Below the pieces are notes generated by a model. It was given only the letters and a program-made list of their open reading frames with translations, did no database searches and was not told the DNA's origin. From Leifsonia xyli subsp. xyli str. CTCB07 (lineage in GTDB: Bacteria; Actinomycetota; Actinomycetes; Actinomycetales; Microbacteriaceae), in contig NC_006087.1 in NCBI RefSeq assembly GCF_000007665.1, positions 1,984,001 to 2,048,000 of the forward strand: a DNA stretch of 64,000 nucleotides, read 5' to 3'. Shown piece by piece: positions 56,368-64,000 of this stretch (the first letter of the stretch is position 1; every line of letters starts with the position of its first letter). The position numbers and the translations under genes were made by a program.

Positions 56368-57996
56368 TCACTCCCACTCGATCGTTCCCGGCGGCTTCGA
56401 TGTGACGTCGAGGACCACGCGGTTGACCCCTTCCACCTCGTTGGTGATGCGGTTGGAGATCTTCGCGAGCAGATGGTAGGGCAGGCGGGTCCAGTCAGCG
56501 GTCATCGCGTCCTCGCTGGAAACGGGGCGCAGCACGATCGGGTGGCCGTAAGTGCGGCCGTCGCCCTGCACGCCCACCGAGCGCACGTCCGCCAGCAGCA
56601 CGACGGGGCACTGCCAGATCTCACTGTCGAGACCGGCAGCGGTCAGCTCGGCGCGAACGATGGCGTCTGCGTCGCGCAGCAGGTCGAGACGCTCGCGTGT
56701 CACATCGCCCACGATGCGAATGCCCAGCCCCGGCCCGGGGAAGGGCTGGCGGCCGACAATGACCTCGGGCAGGCCGAGCTCGCGGCCGATGGCGCGGACC
56801 TCGTCTTTGAAGAGCGTACACAGCGGCTCCACGAGCTCGAACTGCAAGTCCTCCGGCAGGCCGCTCACGTTGTGGTGGCTCTTGATGTTCGCGGTTCCCG
56901 CGCCGCCGCCCGACTCCACGACATCCGGATAGAGCGTGCCCTGCACGAGGAAGCGGATCGGGTCGCCTTCGCTCGCGGCTTCGGCGACGAGGTCGGCCTG
57001 AGCCCGCTCGAAAACGCGGATAAACTCGCGGCCGATGATCTTGCGCTTGGCCTCGGGGTCGCTCACGCTCTCCAGTGCGGCGAGGAACTGCTCCTCCGCG
57101 TCCACCGTGATGAGCCGGACCCCGGTCGCCGAAACGTAGTCCTCCTGGACCTGCCGCGCCTCGTCCCGGCGGAGGAGGCCGTGATCCACGAAAACGCACA
57201 CGAGCTGGTCGCCGATGGCTTTGTGGACGAGCGCGGCGGCGACCGCGGAGTCCACTCCGCCGGACAGGGCGCACAGCACGCGGCCGGAGCCGACCTGGGC
57301 GCGGATCGCGGCGACCTGATCGGCGATGACATTGCCGGAGTTCCAGTCGGCCGGGATGCCCGCAGCACGGTGCAGGAAGTTCTCGAGCACCGCCTGGCCG
57401 TGCTCCGAGTGCTTGACCTCGGGATGCCACTGGACGCCGTAGAGCTTCCGCCCGTCGTTCGCGAACGCGGCGATCGGGGTGTCGTCCGTGGAGGCGAGGA
57501 CGTCGAAGCCCTCGGGCGCTTTGGCGACCGAGTCGCCGTGCGACATCCACACAGTCTGATCGCCGGGCTGGCCGTCCAGCAAAAAGCCCGCTCCGCCCCG
57601 GGCGCCCGCGGAGACACGCACCGCCGTGGAACCGTACTCTCGGTGGCCGGTCTTCGCGACCTCGCCGCCGAGCGCGACCGCCATGACCTGAAAGCCATAG
57701 CAGATGCCGAGCACCGGAACGCCGAGCTCGAAAATGCCCTCGTCCAGACGAGGCGCGCCCTCCTCGTAGACGCTGGACGGCCCGCCGGAGAGGATGATGC
57801 CCGCAGGGCGTTTGGCCGCGATGTCGGCAGCAGTGACGGTGTGCGGCACGATCTCGGAGTAGACGTTCGCCTCGCGCACGCGGCGGGCGATCAGCTGCGC
57901 GTACTGCGCACCGAAGTCGATGACGAGGAGGGGGCCGCTCGGGTTCGCCGAACCAGCGGCCTCCCCACGGTCCGAGAGTGCGGATTCGGTGCTAAT
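56368..57996 (-). CDS. guaA: GMP synthase (glutamine-hydrolysing), apparent ATT start
   Basis: 542 codons; converts XMP to GMP. The amidotransferase domain begins [19 protein letters not shown] and has catalytic Cys in [10 protein letters not shown] and His/Glu in [11 protein letters not shown]. The synthetase domain has the P-loop [16 protein letters not shown] and the C-terminal dimerisation region ending PPGTIEWE. The conserved N-terminus lies upstream of the first GTG (57879), and no ATG, GTG or TTG exists in frame before it. ATT at 57996, 6 nt after GGAGG and overlapping the upstream stop, is the only start with a ribosome site. Confidence 0.9.
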   Translation of the reverse strand: MSTESALSDRGEAAGSANPSGPLLVIDFGAQYAQLIARRVREANVYSEIVPHTVTAADIAAKRPAGIILSGGPSSVYEEGAPRLDEGIFELGVPVLGICYGFQVMAVALGGEVAKTGHREYGSTAVRVSAGARGGAGFLLDGQPGDQTVWMSHGDSVAKAPEGFDVLASTDDTPIAAFANDGRKLYGVQWHPEVKHSEHGQAVLENFLHRAAGIPADWNSGNVIADQVAAIRAQVGSGRVLCALSGGVDSAVAAALVHKAIGDQLVCVFVDHGLLRRDEARQVQEDYVSATGVRLITVDAEEQFLAALESVSDPEAKRKIIGREFIRVFERAQADLVAEAASEGDPIRFLVQGTLYPDVVESGGGAGTANIKSHHNVSGLPEDLQFELVEPLCTLFKDEVRAIGRELGLPEVIVGRQPFPGPGLGIRIVGDVTRERLDLLRDADAIVRAELTAAGLDSEIWQCPVVLLADVRSVGVQGDGRTYGHPIVLRPVSSEDAMTADWTRLPYHLLAKISNRITNEVEGVNRVVLDVTSKPPGTIEWE

Positions 57997-58435
57997 TTGT
58001 CGCCTCCACGAGGTTCGCGGCCTCGCGGCCGGCCAGATAGGTCTTGACCTGCTTGGTTATGCGTGCCTCCACGAAGAACGAGAGGAACGGCACCACGCCG
58101 CCGAGTGCGATCATGACGAACTTCGTGAAGTTCCAGCGCATGAGGCTCCACAGGCGGAAGTCGGAGAAAAGGTACACGACGTACAGCCAGCCGTGCGCGA
58201 TCAGGATGCCGGTGCTCAGGTCCACGCCCGTGGGCGCGACGGCGGTCTCGACCGGGACGAAGGTGAGCGCGCCGTAGTTGCTGAAAGCGAACAGCTGGTG
58301 ACCGAGACCGTACTTGACGGTCATCTCCGCGCAGAGCAGAAGCAGCATGATGCCCGTGACGTAGGCGAAGACCTGGTAGAGCCGCAGGGCCCCGCGGATC
58401 TTCGGGACGTCTTCCGGTTTGGGAGCGAGGGGCAT
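57992..58435 (-). CDS. DUF3817 family membrane protein
   Basis: 147 residues with three to four helices; family segments [40 protein letters not shown] and [23 protein letters not shown]3817 genes commonly precede guaA in actinobacteria; function unknown. Its TAG stop overlaps the guaA start, implying coupling. It lies 4 bp after SURF1. Confidence 0.87.
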   Translation of the reverse strand: MPLAPKPEDVPKIRGALRLYQVFAYVTGIMLLLLCAEMTVKYGLGHQLFAFSNYGALTFVPVETAVAPTGVDLSTGILIAHGWLYVVYLFSDFRLWSLMRWNFTKFVMIALGGVVPFLSFFVEARITKQVKTYLAGREAANLVEATN

Positions 58436-58439
58436 AGGG

Positions 58440-59270
58440 CTAGTCTACTTTCCCCGCGGCAACGGCCCCCGCGGCACCGGCCTGCGCATCCGGGTCCTGC
58501 GCATCCGGGTCCTCCGCCGCGGCGAGCCCGCGAAGCTCGTCCTCACGTTCCTTCGCGTCTTTCACGAGCCGGTACCAGAGGAAGATCGAGAAGCCCGCGA
58601 AGATGATCCACTCGGCCGCGTAGAAGACATTGAGCCAGTTGAGCTCGGTCTGGGCGATCGGCGGGGGCGAGTCGATCGCCGCAAGACCCGCGGGTGGGGT
58701 GCGATCGACCAGATAGGCCGAATACACCGCCCTGCCATCGACGCCGTGCCAGAGGTTGTAGAGCGCGCCGACACCGAGCGTGCGCATCGCGGTCGGCTTC
58801 GATTTGTCGGCGGGCGCCTCGGGCTGCTCGTCGGGCAAGATGCGGCCCACGATCGGCTGCCGGGGCGCGGGCTCTTGCGCCAGACGCCCGGCCGCCGCCT
58901 GGGCGGCGGCTTCGTCGGGCGCCCAGCCGCGGGCCACGGCGAGCGCCGCCGTCTCACCGCCGGGCAGCTCGACGGTCGCATGGCTGACGACCCAGAAGCC
59001 GCTCACGCCGTGGTTGAGCCGGTCGGAGAGGAGCTGTTCGTCGCCCGGGACGAACGTGCCGGTGACCTCCACGAGCTGGCCGACCGCCGTGTCCCGGATG
59101 GGGCCGCCGGGCTGCGCGACCCGTGGGAGGGGCAGGACGGTCTCGGTCGGCGCCTCGACCGCTTTGCCCGACTCGATCGCGCGCTCCAGCTGCCACTGGC
59201 CGAGCCCGGCAAAAACGGCGGCGAAGGCGAGCGCGAACACCAGCGCGCCGATCCAGCGAGGGCGCAGCAT
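58440..59270 (-). CDS. SURF1 family cytochrome oxidase assembly protein
   Basis: 276 residues: N-terminal helix (WIGALVFALAFAAVFAGLGQ followed by WQLERA), extracytoplasmic domain (VTGTFVPGDEQLLSDRLNHG, GFWVVSHATVELPGG) and a C-terminal helix (LNWLNVFYAAEWIIFAGFSI then FLWYRLVKD), the two-helix layout of SURF1. It helps insert heme into cytochrome c oxidase. It has a His in the first extracytoplasmic block but a variable remainder, typical for actinobacteria. Confidence 0.9.
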   Translation of the reverse strand: MLRPRWIGALVFALAFAAVFAGLGQWQLERAIESGKAVEAPTETVLPLPRVAQPGGPIRDTAVGQLVEVTGTFVPGDEQLLSDRLNHGVSGFWVVSHATVELPGGETAALAVARGWAPDEAAAQAAAGRLAQEPAPRQPIVGRILPDEQPEAPADKSKPTAMRTLGVGALYNLWHGVDGRAVYSAYLVDRTPPAGLAAIDSPPPIAQTELNWLNVFYAAEWIIFAGFSIFLWYRLVKDAKEREDELRGLAAAEDPDAQDPDAQAGAAGAVAAGKVD

Positions 59271-59330
59271 CGTCTGCAGGAGGGTGCTCCCTGCCGGAGA
59301 CGCCGATCGGGCCGGAATGGTTTCGATGGG

Positions 59331-60722
59331 TCAGTCCCGCTTTCGGTCGCCGGTGGTGTCGTTCTGAGGTCCGGCCTGCTGCATGGCCTGCTCGACGAGC
59401 CGGTCGACGGCTCGGCGGGTCTCCTCCGCGGCCACCGCGGCGCTCTTCTCCTCGCGAGGCTTGTCGGAGTCGAGATCGGCGGTCGCCGCCTCGACAAGCG
59501 CGATCTCCTCGTCGAGCATCGGAGGGCGCGGCTTGCGCCGGCCGCGCCGCCGGAGTTTGCCGGTCCGCAGGACCAGCGCACCGATCCTCTCGGAGCTCGC
59601 TGCGAGCACCGGGCCGAGGACGGCCATGATGAGCACATAGAGCCCCGCGAACGGCTGGATGCGCGGGTCGAGCCCCGCGCTGATCGACAGGGTCGCGAGG
59701 ATGAGCGCGAACTCTCCGCGGTTCTGCAGGATGACCGTGGTGTTGATGCCGGCCTGCGCGTCCATCCCATTGATCCACGCGACGACCTGACCGGCCAGGA
59801 TGTTGAGCGCGATCGTCATCGCGACGGCGATGAGCACCGGGCCGAGCACCCCGGAGAACTTCGCCGGTTCGAGTTCGAGCCCGAAGTTGAGGAAGAAGAA
59901 GGCGGCAAACACGTCCCGGAGCGGGATGGCGATGTGCTCGATCTTGTTCCGGTGCTTCGTCGCGCCGAGCACGAGGCCGATGAGAAAAGCGCCGATCGCA
60001 TCGGTCACGCCCAGGATCTCGCCGATGCCCGCGAAGAGCACGGCGAGCCCGAAGAACAGGATGGTGAACAGCTCGTCGTCTTTCGTCCGGAAGAGCCGGG
60101 AGAACACTTTCCCGCCCCACCGGGCCAGCGTGAACATCACCACGAGGAAGGCGAAGGCGATCGCCAGCTTGCCGGCCACTGGCCAGAGCGCCGTCTCCCC
60201 GCTGAGCACCACCGAGACGATCGCCAGGTAGATCGCGATGAAGATGTCCTCCACCACGGTCACGCCGAGGATCATCGGCGTCTCCCGATTGGGCAGACGG
60301 CGCAGCTCGATGAGCAGCTTCGTGACGATCGCCGAGGAGGAGGTGGCCGTCATCCCGGCGATGACCAGCGCCTCTCGCGTGCCCCAGCCGACCCAGAAGC
60401 CGAACGCGAGCCCGACGCCCATATTGATGAGGATGTAGGAGCCGCCGGAGATGATGAGCTTGCCGAAGTTGCCGAAGAACTCGTCCTGGTCGAACTCCAG
60501 CCCCAGGTTGAACAGCAGCAGGATGAGCCCGAACACCGCAATGAGCTCGATGTAGCGGCTCTCGAAGTCGAGGGGGAACCAACCGGTGTTCGGGCTCGCC
60601 AGCAGCCCGACGATCATGTAAATGGGGATCGCGGGGAGACCCACCAGCTTGCCGAGGCGTCCCAGCGCATAGGCGACGAGCAGCAGGAGGCCGAGAATGA
60701 TGAGGTCTTCGCCGAGATGCAT
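59331..60722 (-). CDS. CPA2-family cation/proton antiporter (KhtU/KefB-like)
   Basis: 463 residues with about twelve helices. Characteristic segments: GLILLLFNLGLEFDQDEF, ALVIAGMTATSSSAIVTKLL, VVEDIFIAIYLAIVSVV and a conserved DAIGAFLIGLVLGATKHRNK. The C-terminus (60 residues) is charged and cytoplasmic, without a TrkA-N domain. The regulator gene in front, 3 bp away, encodes a TrkA-C subunit, matching the KhtTU potassium/proton antiporter arrangement. Confidence 0.88.
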   Translation of the reverse strand: MHLGEDLIILGLLLLVAYALGRLGKLVGLPAIPIYMIVGLLASPNTGWFPLDFESRYIELIAVFGLILLLFNLGLEFDQDEFFGNFGKLIISGGSYILINMGVGLAFGFWVGWGTREALVIAGMTATSSSAIVTKLLIELRRLPNRETPMILGVTVVEDIFIAIYLAIVSVVLSGETALWPVAGKLAIAFAFLVVMFTLARWGGKVFSRLFRTKDDELFTILFFGLAVLFAGIGEILGVTDAIGAFLIGLVLGATKHRNKIEHIAIPLRDVFAAFFFLNFGLELEPAKFSGVLGPVLIAVAMTIALNILAGQVVAWINGMDAQAGINTTVILQNRGEFALILATLSISAGLDPRIQPFAGLYVLIMAVLGPVLAASSERIGALVLRTGKLRRRGRRKPRPPMLDEEIALVEAATADLDSDKPREEKSAAVAAEETRRAVDRLVEQAMQQAGPQNDTTGDRKRD

Positions 60723-60725
60723 GGA

Positions 60726-61256
60726 TCAGCCTCCGGGCGGAGCGTCGGCGGCGGCCCGGATGGCGGTCTCGCCGGTCCGGAAGAGCGCGAAGGCCTTGGC
60801 GACTTTCTCCGGTGTCCCGGCGACGACGAGGGTGTCGCCCGGGAAGACCTTGAAGTCGGGTGCGGGTGCGGGGCTGGCCGAGTCCCCGCGCACGACGGCG
60901 ACGACGGTGAGTCCGACGACACCGCGATCGCCGGGAGCGCCGAGCTGCTGCCCGGCGATGTAGTCCTCGTAGTCGACGGTAAACCAGTCGATGCTGAGCC
61001 CCGGGATCTGGTCGAGCGCGTTCAGCGATTCGGTTATCTGCGTGCCGCCGAGCAGTTCGGCCAGCGTGTGCGCCTCGTCCTCGTTCAAGCGCAGCGAGAC
61101 CTTCGTCGCGTCGGAGCCGTCTTCGTCGTCCGAGAACGTGATCAGGTCACTGTGCCCGGACCGGTGCGCGATCACGCCCACCTTGCCGCCGTCATCCGTC
61201 ACGAAGGTGTGCAACACCCCGACCCCGGGCAGTTTGACCCGTCGAACGTCAACCAT
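60726..61256 (-). CDS. TrkA-C domain regulatory subunit of the antiporter (KhtT-like)
   Basis: 176 residues from ATG 61256 (AGGGAA upstream; the longer frame lacks family similarity). N-terminal domain about 1-75 (MVDVRRVKLPGVGVLHTF), then a C-terminal TrkA-C domain (VVGLTVVAVVRGD, FKVFPGDTLVVAGTPEKVAK). It gates the antiporter encoded next to it, as KhtT does for KhtU. Confidence 0.85.
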   Translation of the reverse strand: MVDVRRVKLPGVGVLHTFVTDDGGKVGVIAHRSGHSDLITFSDDEDGSDATKVSLRLNEDEAHTLAELLGGTQITESLNALDQIPGLSIDWFTVDYEDYIAGQQLGAPGDRGVVGLTVVAVVRGDSASPAPAPDFKVFPGDTLVVAGTPEKVAKAFALFRTGETAIRAAADAPPGG

Positions 61257-61454
61257 TTCCCTGTCTCCATCCGTCGCGGGCACCGGGTTCCAGCCTACCG
61301 GAGGCACGGGAGGTCCACGGAGACAGCGGCCCCCAGGGGGAGAGAGGTCAGCCACGCGGACCGGCGACGGCCGTCGCGCTCCCCGAGATCGAGGGCAGAA
61401 CCCCCACCGCGGCGCTCGCTGACGCGCACCGCGGTGAGGCCGCCCGCGGAGCCG

Positions 61455-63296
61455 TTACGGCTTGGGTCCCTTGGGTCCCTTGGGCCTCCGGGACGCTGCG
61501 GCCGTCCGAGGCGCTTTCGCTGCGGACCCGGTCTCGGCCGCGGCGTCCACCGCCACGATGTCCGGCGCTTCGAGCCGCACACGGTCGGCGGATTCGTCGT
61601 CGGGCTGAAGCTGGCTCTCGCGTTCGGCGGCGACGCGCAGCAGGTAGGTCTGCACCTCGCGTTCTTCGCGGGCCCTGTCCCAGCCGAGCACCTTGGCCAT
61701 CAGGTATGCGGCGACGGGCGCAGCCGAGGCGCCACGGTCCCAGGCTTCGATGGAGATGCGGGTGCGGCGGGCGAGGACGTCTTCGAGGTGCAGGGCGCCC
61801 TCGTGGGAGACGGCGTAGACGACCTCCGCGCCCACGTAGTCGTCGGCGCCCGGAAGAGGTTCGGCGAGCGCCGGGTCTTCGCGGATGAGCGCCAGGATAT
61901 CGGCGGTCATCGTCCCATAGCGGTTGAGGAAGTGCTCGATGCGGGCGGGGTGGAGACCGCTCTCCCGCGCGATGCGGCCGCGGCTGTTCCAGGCAGCCTG
62001 GTAGCCCTCGGCTCCGACGAGCGCGATCTCCATTGTGGCACTGGCCGGGATCTTGCCGTCGAGCGCGTCCACGGCGGCGTCGATCGCGTCCTTCGCCATC
62101 ACGCGGTAGGTCGTCCACTTACCACCCGCGATCACGACGAGCCCCGGCACGGAGTGCGCCACGAGGTGCTCGCGGGAGAGTTTCGAGGTCTCCTCCGACT
62201 CCCCGGCGAGCAGCGGACGCAGCCCGGCGAACACGCCCTCGACATCTTCGCGGGTCAGCGGCACGTTGAGCACCTGATTCACGTGCGCGAGCAGGTAGTC
62301 GATGTCGGCCGCGGTCGCCGCCGGGTGGGCCTTGTCGAGGTTCCAGTCGGTGTCGGTGGTGCCGATGAGCCAGTGCCGGCCCCACGGGATCACGAACAGC
62401 ACGCTCTTCTCGGTGCGCAGCAGCAGACCTATCTTCGATTGGAAGCGGTCGCGCGGAACGACGAGGTGGACGCCCTTCGAGGCGCGCACCTTGAACTGGC
62501 CGCGCTCCCCCACCATCGCCTGGGTATCGTCCGTCCAGACGCCGGTCGCGTTCACGACCTGCTTGGCGCGGATCTCGAACCGTTCGTCCGTCTCCAGATC
62601 GCGCGCCCACACGCCGACGACGCGCTCGCCGACCTTGACGAAGCCCTCGACTCGGAGGCGGGTGGCGACCTGGGCGCCGTAGTGCGCCGCGGTGCGGGCG
62701 AGGGTGGCCACGTAGCGGGCGTCGTCCACCTGCGCGTCGTAGTAGGTGATGCCGCCCACCAGGGCGTTCGGCGCAAGGCTCGGGATGGCCTTCAGCACCT
62801 GGCGCCGGCTGAGGTGGCGGTGGTGCGGGACTCCCGGCGGGCGGAGACCGGTGTAGGAGAAGATGTCGTACAGCATCATCCCGGCGCCGATGTAGAGGCG
62901 CTCCCACACCCGCTTGTGCAGCGGGTACAGGAACCGCACCGGCTTCACGAGGTGCGGCGCGATCCGCTGCAGCAGCAGACCACGCTCGATGAGCGCCTCG
63001 CGCACGAGACCGAAGTCCAGCTGTTCCAGGTACCGGATGCCGCCGTGGACGAGCTTGGACGACCGGCTGGAGGTGCCCGAAGCGAAGTCACGCGCCTCCA
63101 CCAGCCCCACACTCAGACCGCGGGTGACGGCGTCCACCGCGCTGCCGGCACCGACGATGCCGCCGCCGACCACCAGGATGTCGAGTTCGGATTCCTTCAG
63201 CGCCGCGATCGCGGCAGCCCGTTCGGCCGGGCCGAGTCGTGATGGAGCGGATGCCGCCGAGGACTGCGCTGAGTTGGACAGGGCTGTTGTCGCCAT
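61455..63296 (-). CDS. glpD: Aerobic glycerol-3-phosphate dehydrogenase
   Basis: 613 residues; FAD enzyme at the membrane that oxidises glycerol-3-phosphate to dihydroxyacetone phosphate, passing electrons to quinone. FAD loop DILVVGGGIVGAGSAVDAVT, then TSSRSSKLVHGGIRYLEQ, NATGVWTDD, SKGVHLVVPR, GTTDTDWN and GGKWTTYRVMA; the C-terminal DAO_C domain follows. The last 40 residues are a low-complexity tail ending RRPKGPKGPKP, longer than usual. Confidence 0.95.
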   Translation of the reverse strand: MATTALSNSAQSSAASAPSRLGPAERAAAIAALKESELDILVVGGGIVGAGSAVDAVTRGLSVGLVEARDFASGTSSRSSKLVHGGIRYLEQLDFGLVREALIERGLLLQRIAPHLVKPVRFLYPLHKRVWERLYIGAGMMLYDIFSYTGLRPPGVPHHRHLSRRQVLKAIPSLAPNALVGGITYYDAQVDDARYVATLARTAAHYGAQVATRLRVEGFVKVGERVVGVWARDLETDERFEIRAKQVVNATGVWTDDTQAMVGERGQFKVRASKGVHLVVPRDRFQSKIGLLLRTEKSVLFVIPWGRHWLIGTTDTDWNLDKAHPAATAADIDYLLAHVNQVLNVPLTREDVEGVFAGLRPLLAGESEETSKLSREHLVAHSVPGLVVIAGGKWTTYRVMAKDAIDAAVDALDGKIPASATMEIALVGAEGYQAAWNSRGRIARESGLHPARIEHFLNRYGTMTADILALIREDPALAEPLPGADDYVGAEVVYAVSHEGALHLEDVLARRTRISIEAWDRGASAAPVAAYLMAKVLGWDRAREEREVQTYLLRVAAERESQLQPDDESADRVRLEAPDIVAVDAAAETGSAAKAPRTAAASRRPKGPKGPKP

Positions 63297-63331
63297 CGTG
63301 CTCTCCCTCCCCGGCCGCCAGGGGCCGGAAC

Positions 63332-64000
63332 CTAGTGCGATTGGTACGGCGCGACGACCACTTCGACGCGCTGGAACTCCTTCAGATCCGAGTATCCCGT
63401 CGTCGCCATGCTGCGGCGCAATGCTCCCACGATATTCGCAGTCCCCTCGGCCACCGGTGAGGGACCGTAGAGGATCTCCTCGAGCGGGGCGACCTGCCCG
63501 ACCTGGACGCGGGTGCCGCGCGGCAGATCCGGGTGGTGCGCCTCGGCGCCCCAGTGCCAGCCGCCGCCGGGCGCATCGGTGGCACGGGCGAGCGTCGAGC
63601 CGAGCATCACGGCGTCGGCCCCGCAGGCGATCGCCTTGACGATGTCACCCGAGCTGCCGAGGCCGCCGTCTGCGATGACATGCACATAGCGGCCGCCCGA
63701 CTCGTCCATGTAGTCGCGGCGGGCGCCGGCGACATCGGCGACGGCGGTGGCCATCGGCGCGTGGATGCCAAGGGTCGAGCGGGTCGTGGAGGCCGCGCCG
63801 CCGCCGACGCCGACGAGCACGCCGGCCGCTCCGGTGCGCATCAGGTGCAGCGCCGCCGTGTAGGTGGCCGCGCCGCCGACGATGACCGGCACATCCAGTT
63901 CGTAGATGAACTTCTTGAGGTTCAGCGGCTCGGCATTCTTCGAGACGTGCTCGGCCGAGACGGTGGTGCCGCGGATCACGAACAGGTCGACACCAGCCTC
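63332..64000 (-). CDS. guaB3: GuaB3-family IMP dehydrogenase-related protein, partial
   Basis: The C-terminal 222 residues of a TIM-barrel IMPDH/GMPR family protein; the N-terminus is beyond the right edge. Recognisable blocks: TTVSAEHVSKNAEPLNLKKF, VIVGGAATYTAALHLMRTGA, HVIADGGLGSSGDIVKAIAC, GADAVMLGSTLARATDAPGG and the C-terminal ANIVGALRRSMATTGYSDLK. The lack of CBS domains and the EFQRVEVVVAP end are typical of GuaB3 in actinobacteria. Linkage to glpD 35 bp downstream is close. Confidence 0.9.
   Translation of the reverse strand, partial: EAGVDLFVIRGTTVSAEHVSKNAEPLNLKKFIYELDVPVIVGGAATYTAALHLMRTGAAGVLVGVGGGAASTTRSTLGIHAPMATAVADVAGARRDYMDESGGRYVHVIADGGLGSSGDIVKAIACGADAVMLGSTLARATDAPGGGWHWGAEAHHPDLPRGTRVQVGQVAPLEEILYGPSPVAEGTANIVGALRRSMATTGYSDLKEFQRVEVVVAPYQSH

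Noticed and set aside
58419..63242. A 1607-codon open frame on the plus strand across SURF1, antiporter and glpD
   Set aside because: It is the antisense shadow of five well-supported genes; long antisense frames are common in DNA of this GC content and codon bias. The same applies to 39234-41747 opposite purH and 51176-53791 opposite pcrA.

Overview
The window is high-GC actinobacterial chromosome. whiB1 next to a PdtaS-type kinase, a DUF6350-thrE-purN-purH block, a eukaryote-like NADP-isocitrate dehydrogenase and frequent GTG/TTG starts all fit Microbacteriaceae. The unusual load of broken genes (about fourteen of roughly sixty, from frameshifts, single nonsense codons and truncations) resembles a reduced, decaying genome such as Leifsonia xyli; that species call is inference.

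Left part (1-17.8 kb): a peptide/oligopeptide ABC importer with a frameshifted binding protein; a DUF1684 pseudogene; whiB1 and pdtaS; a six-gene amino-sugar operon (SIS isomerase fragment, ROK kinase, PfkB kinase, class II aldolase, DeoR regulator, nagA); an ECF sigma factor fused to a membrane and Ig-like extension and broken by a TGA; an MFS exporter; purU and a DUF2568 protein.

Accessory region 1 (17.8-23.0 kb): several tandem or inverted cassettes of a small-peptide system. Six short genes encode peptides with a conserved leader, an E-x-T-C motif and an Ala/Val-rich 34-37 residue tail. They accompany one full-length HTTM membrane protein fused to an alpha/beta-hydrolase, one frameshifted SdpA-like protein, and deleted remnants of both. 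Two exact 489-bp repeats carrying the 3' end of nagB, plus an IS3-family remnant, frame the block. I know no described family that matches; it looks like a relative of the SdpABC toxin-maturation logic and is my main candidate for an undescribed system.

Middle (23-30.8 kb): broken nagB with a ROK-kinase remnant, icd, a GNAT acetyltransferase, an alkyltransferase-like protein, a lipoprotein, a twice-frameshifted sensor kinase with an intact LuxR-type regulator and a lone receiver, and a TetR/DoxX pair.

Accessory region 2 (30.8-34.4 kb): a clearly lower-GC island with an IS3 remnant at one edge and a recognisable sdpC-sdpA-sdpB locus plus a possible immunity gene. sdpC is open, but sdpA has an in-frame TAG and sdpB an in-frame TGA.

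Right part (34.4-64 kb): mostly housekeeping. It holds an ABC exporter pair (one half broken), a DDAH-like hydrolase with a membrane domain, purH/purN/thrE/DUF6350, sucC-sucD, a thioester-type surface protein, a DUF2236 pseudogene, pcrA, a frameshifted GDPD gene, a Bax-inhibitor-like protein, guaA with an apparent ATT start, a DUF3817 protein, SURF1, a CPA2 antiporter with its TrkA-C partner, glpD and the end of a guaB3-type gene. No tRNA, rRNA or CRISPR array was seen.
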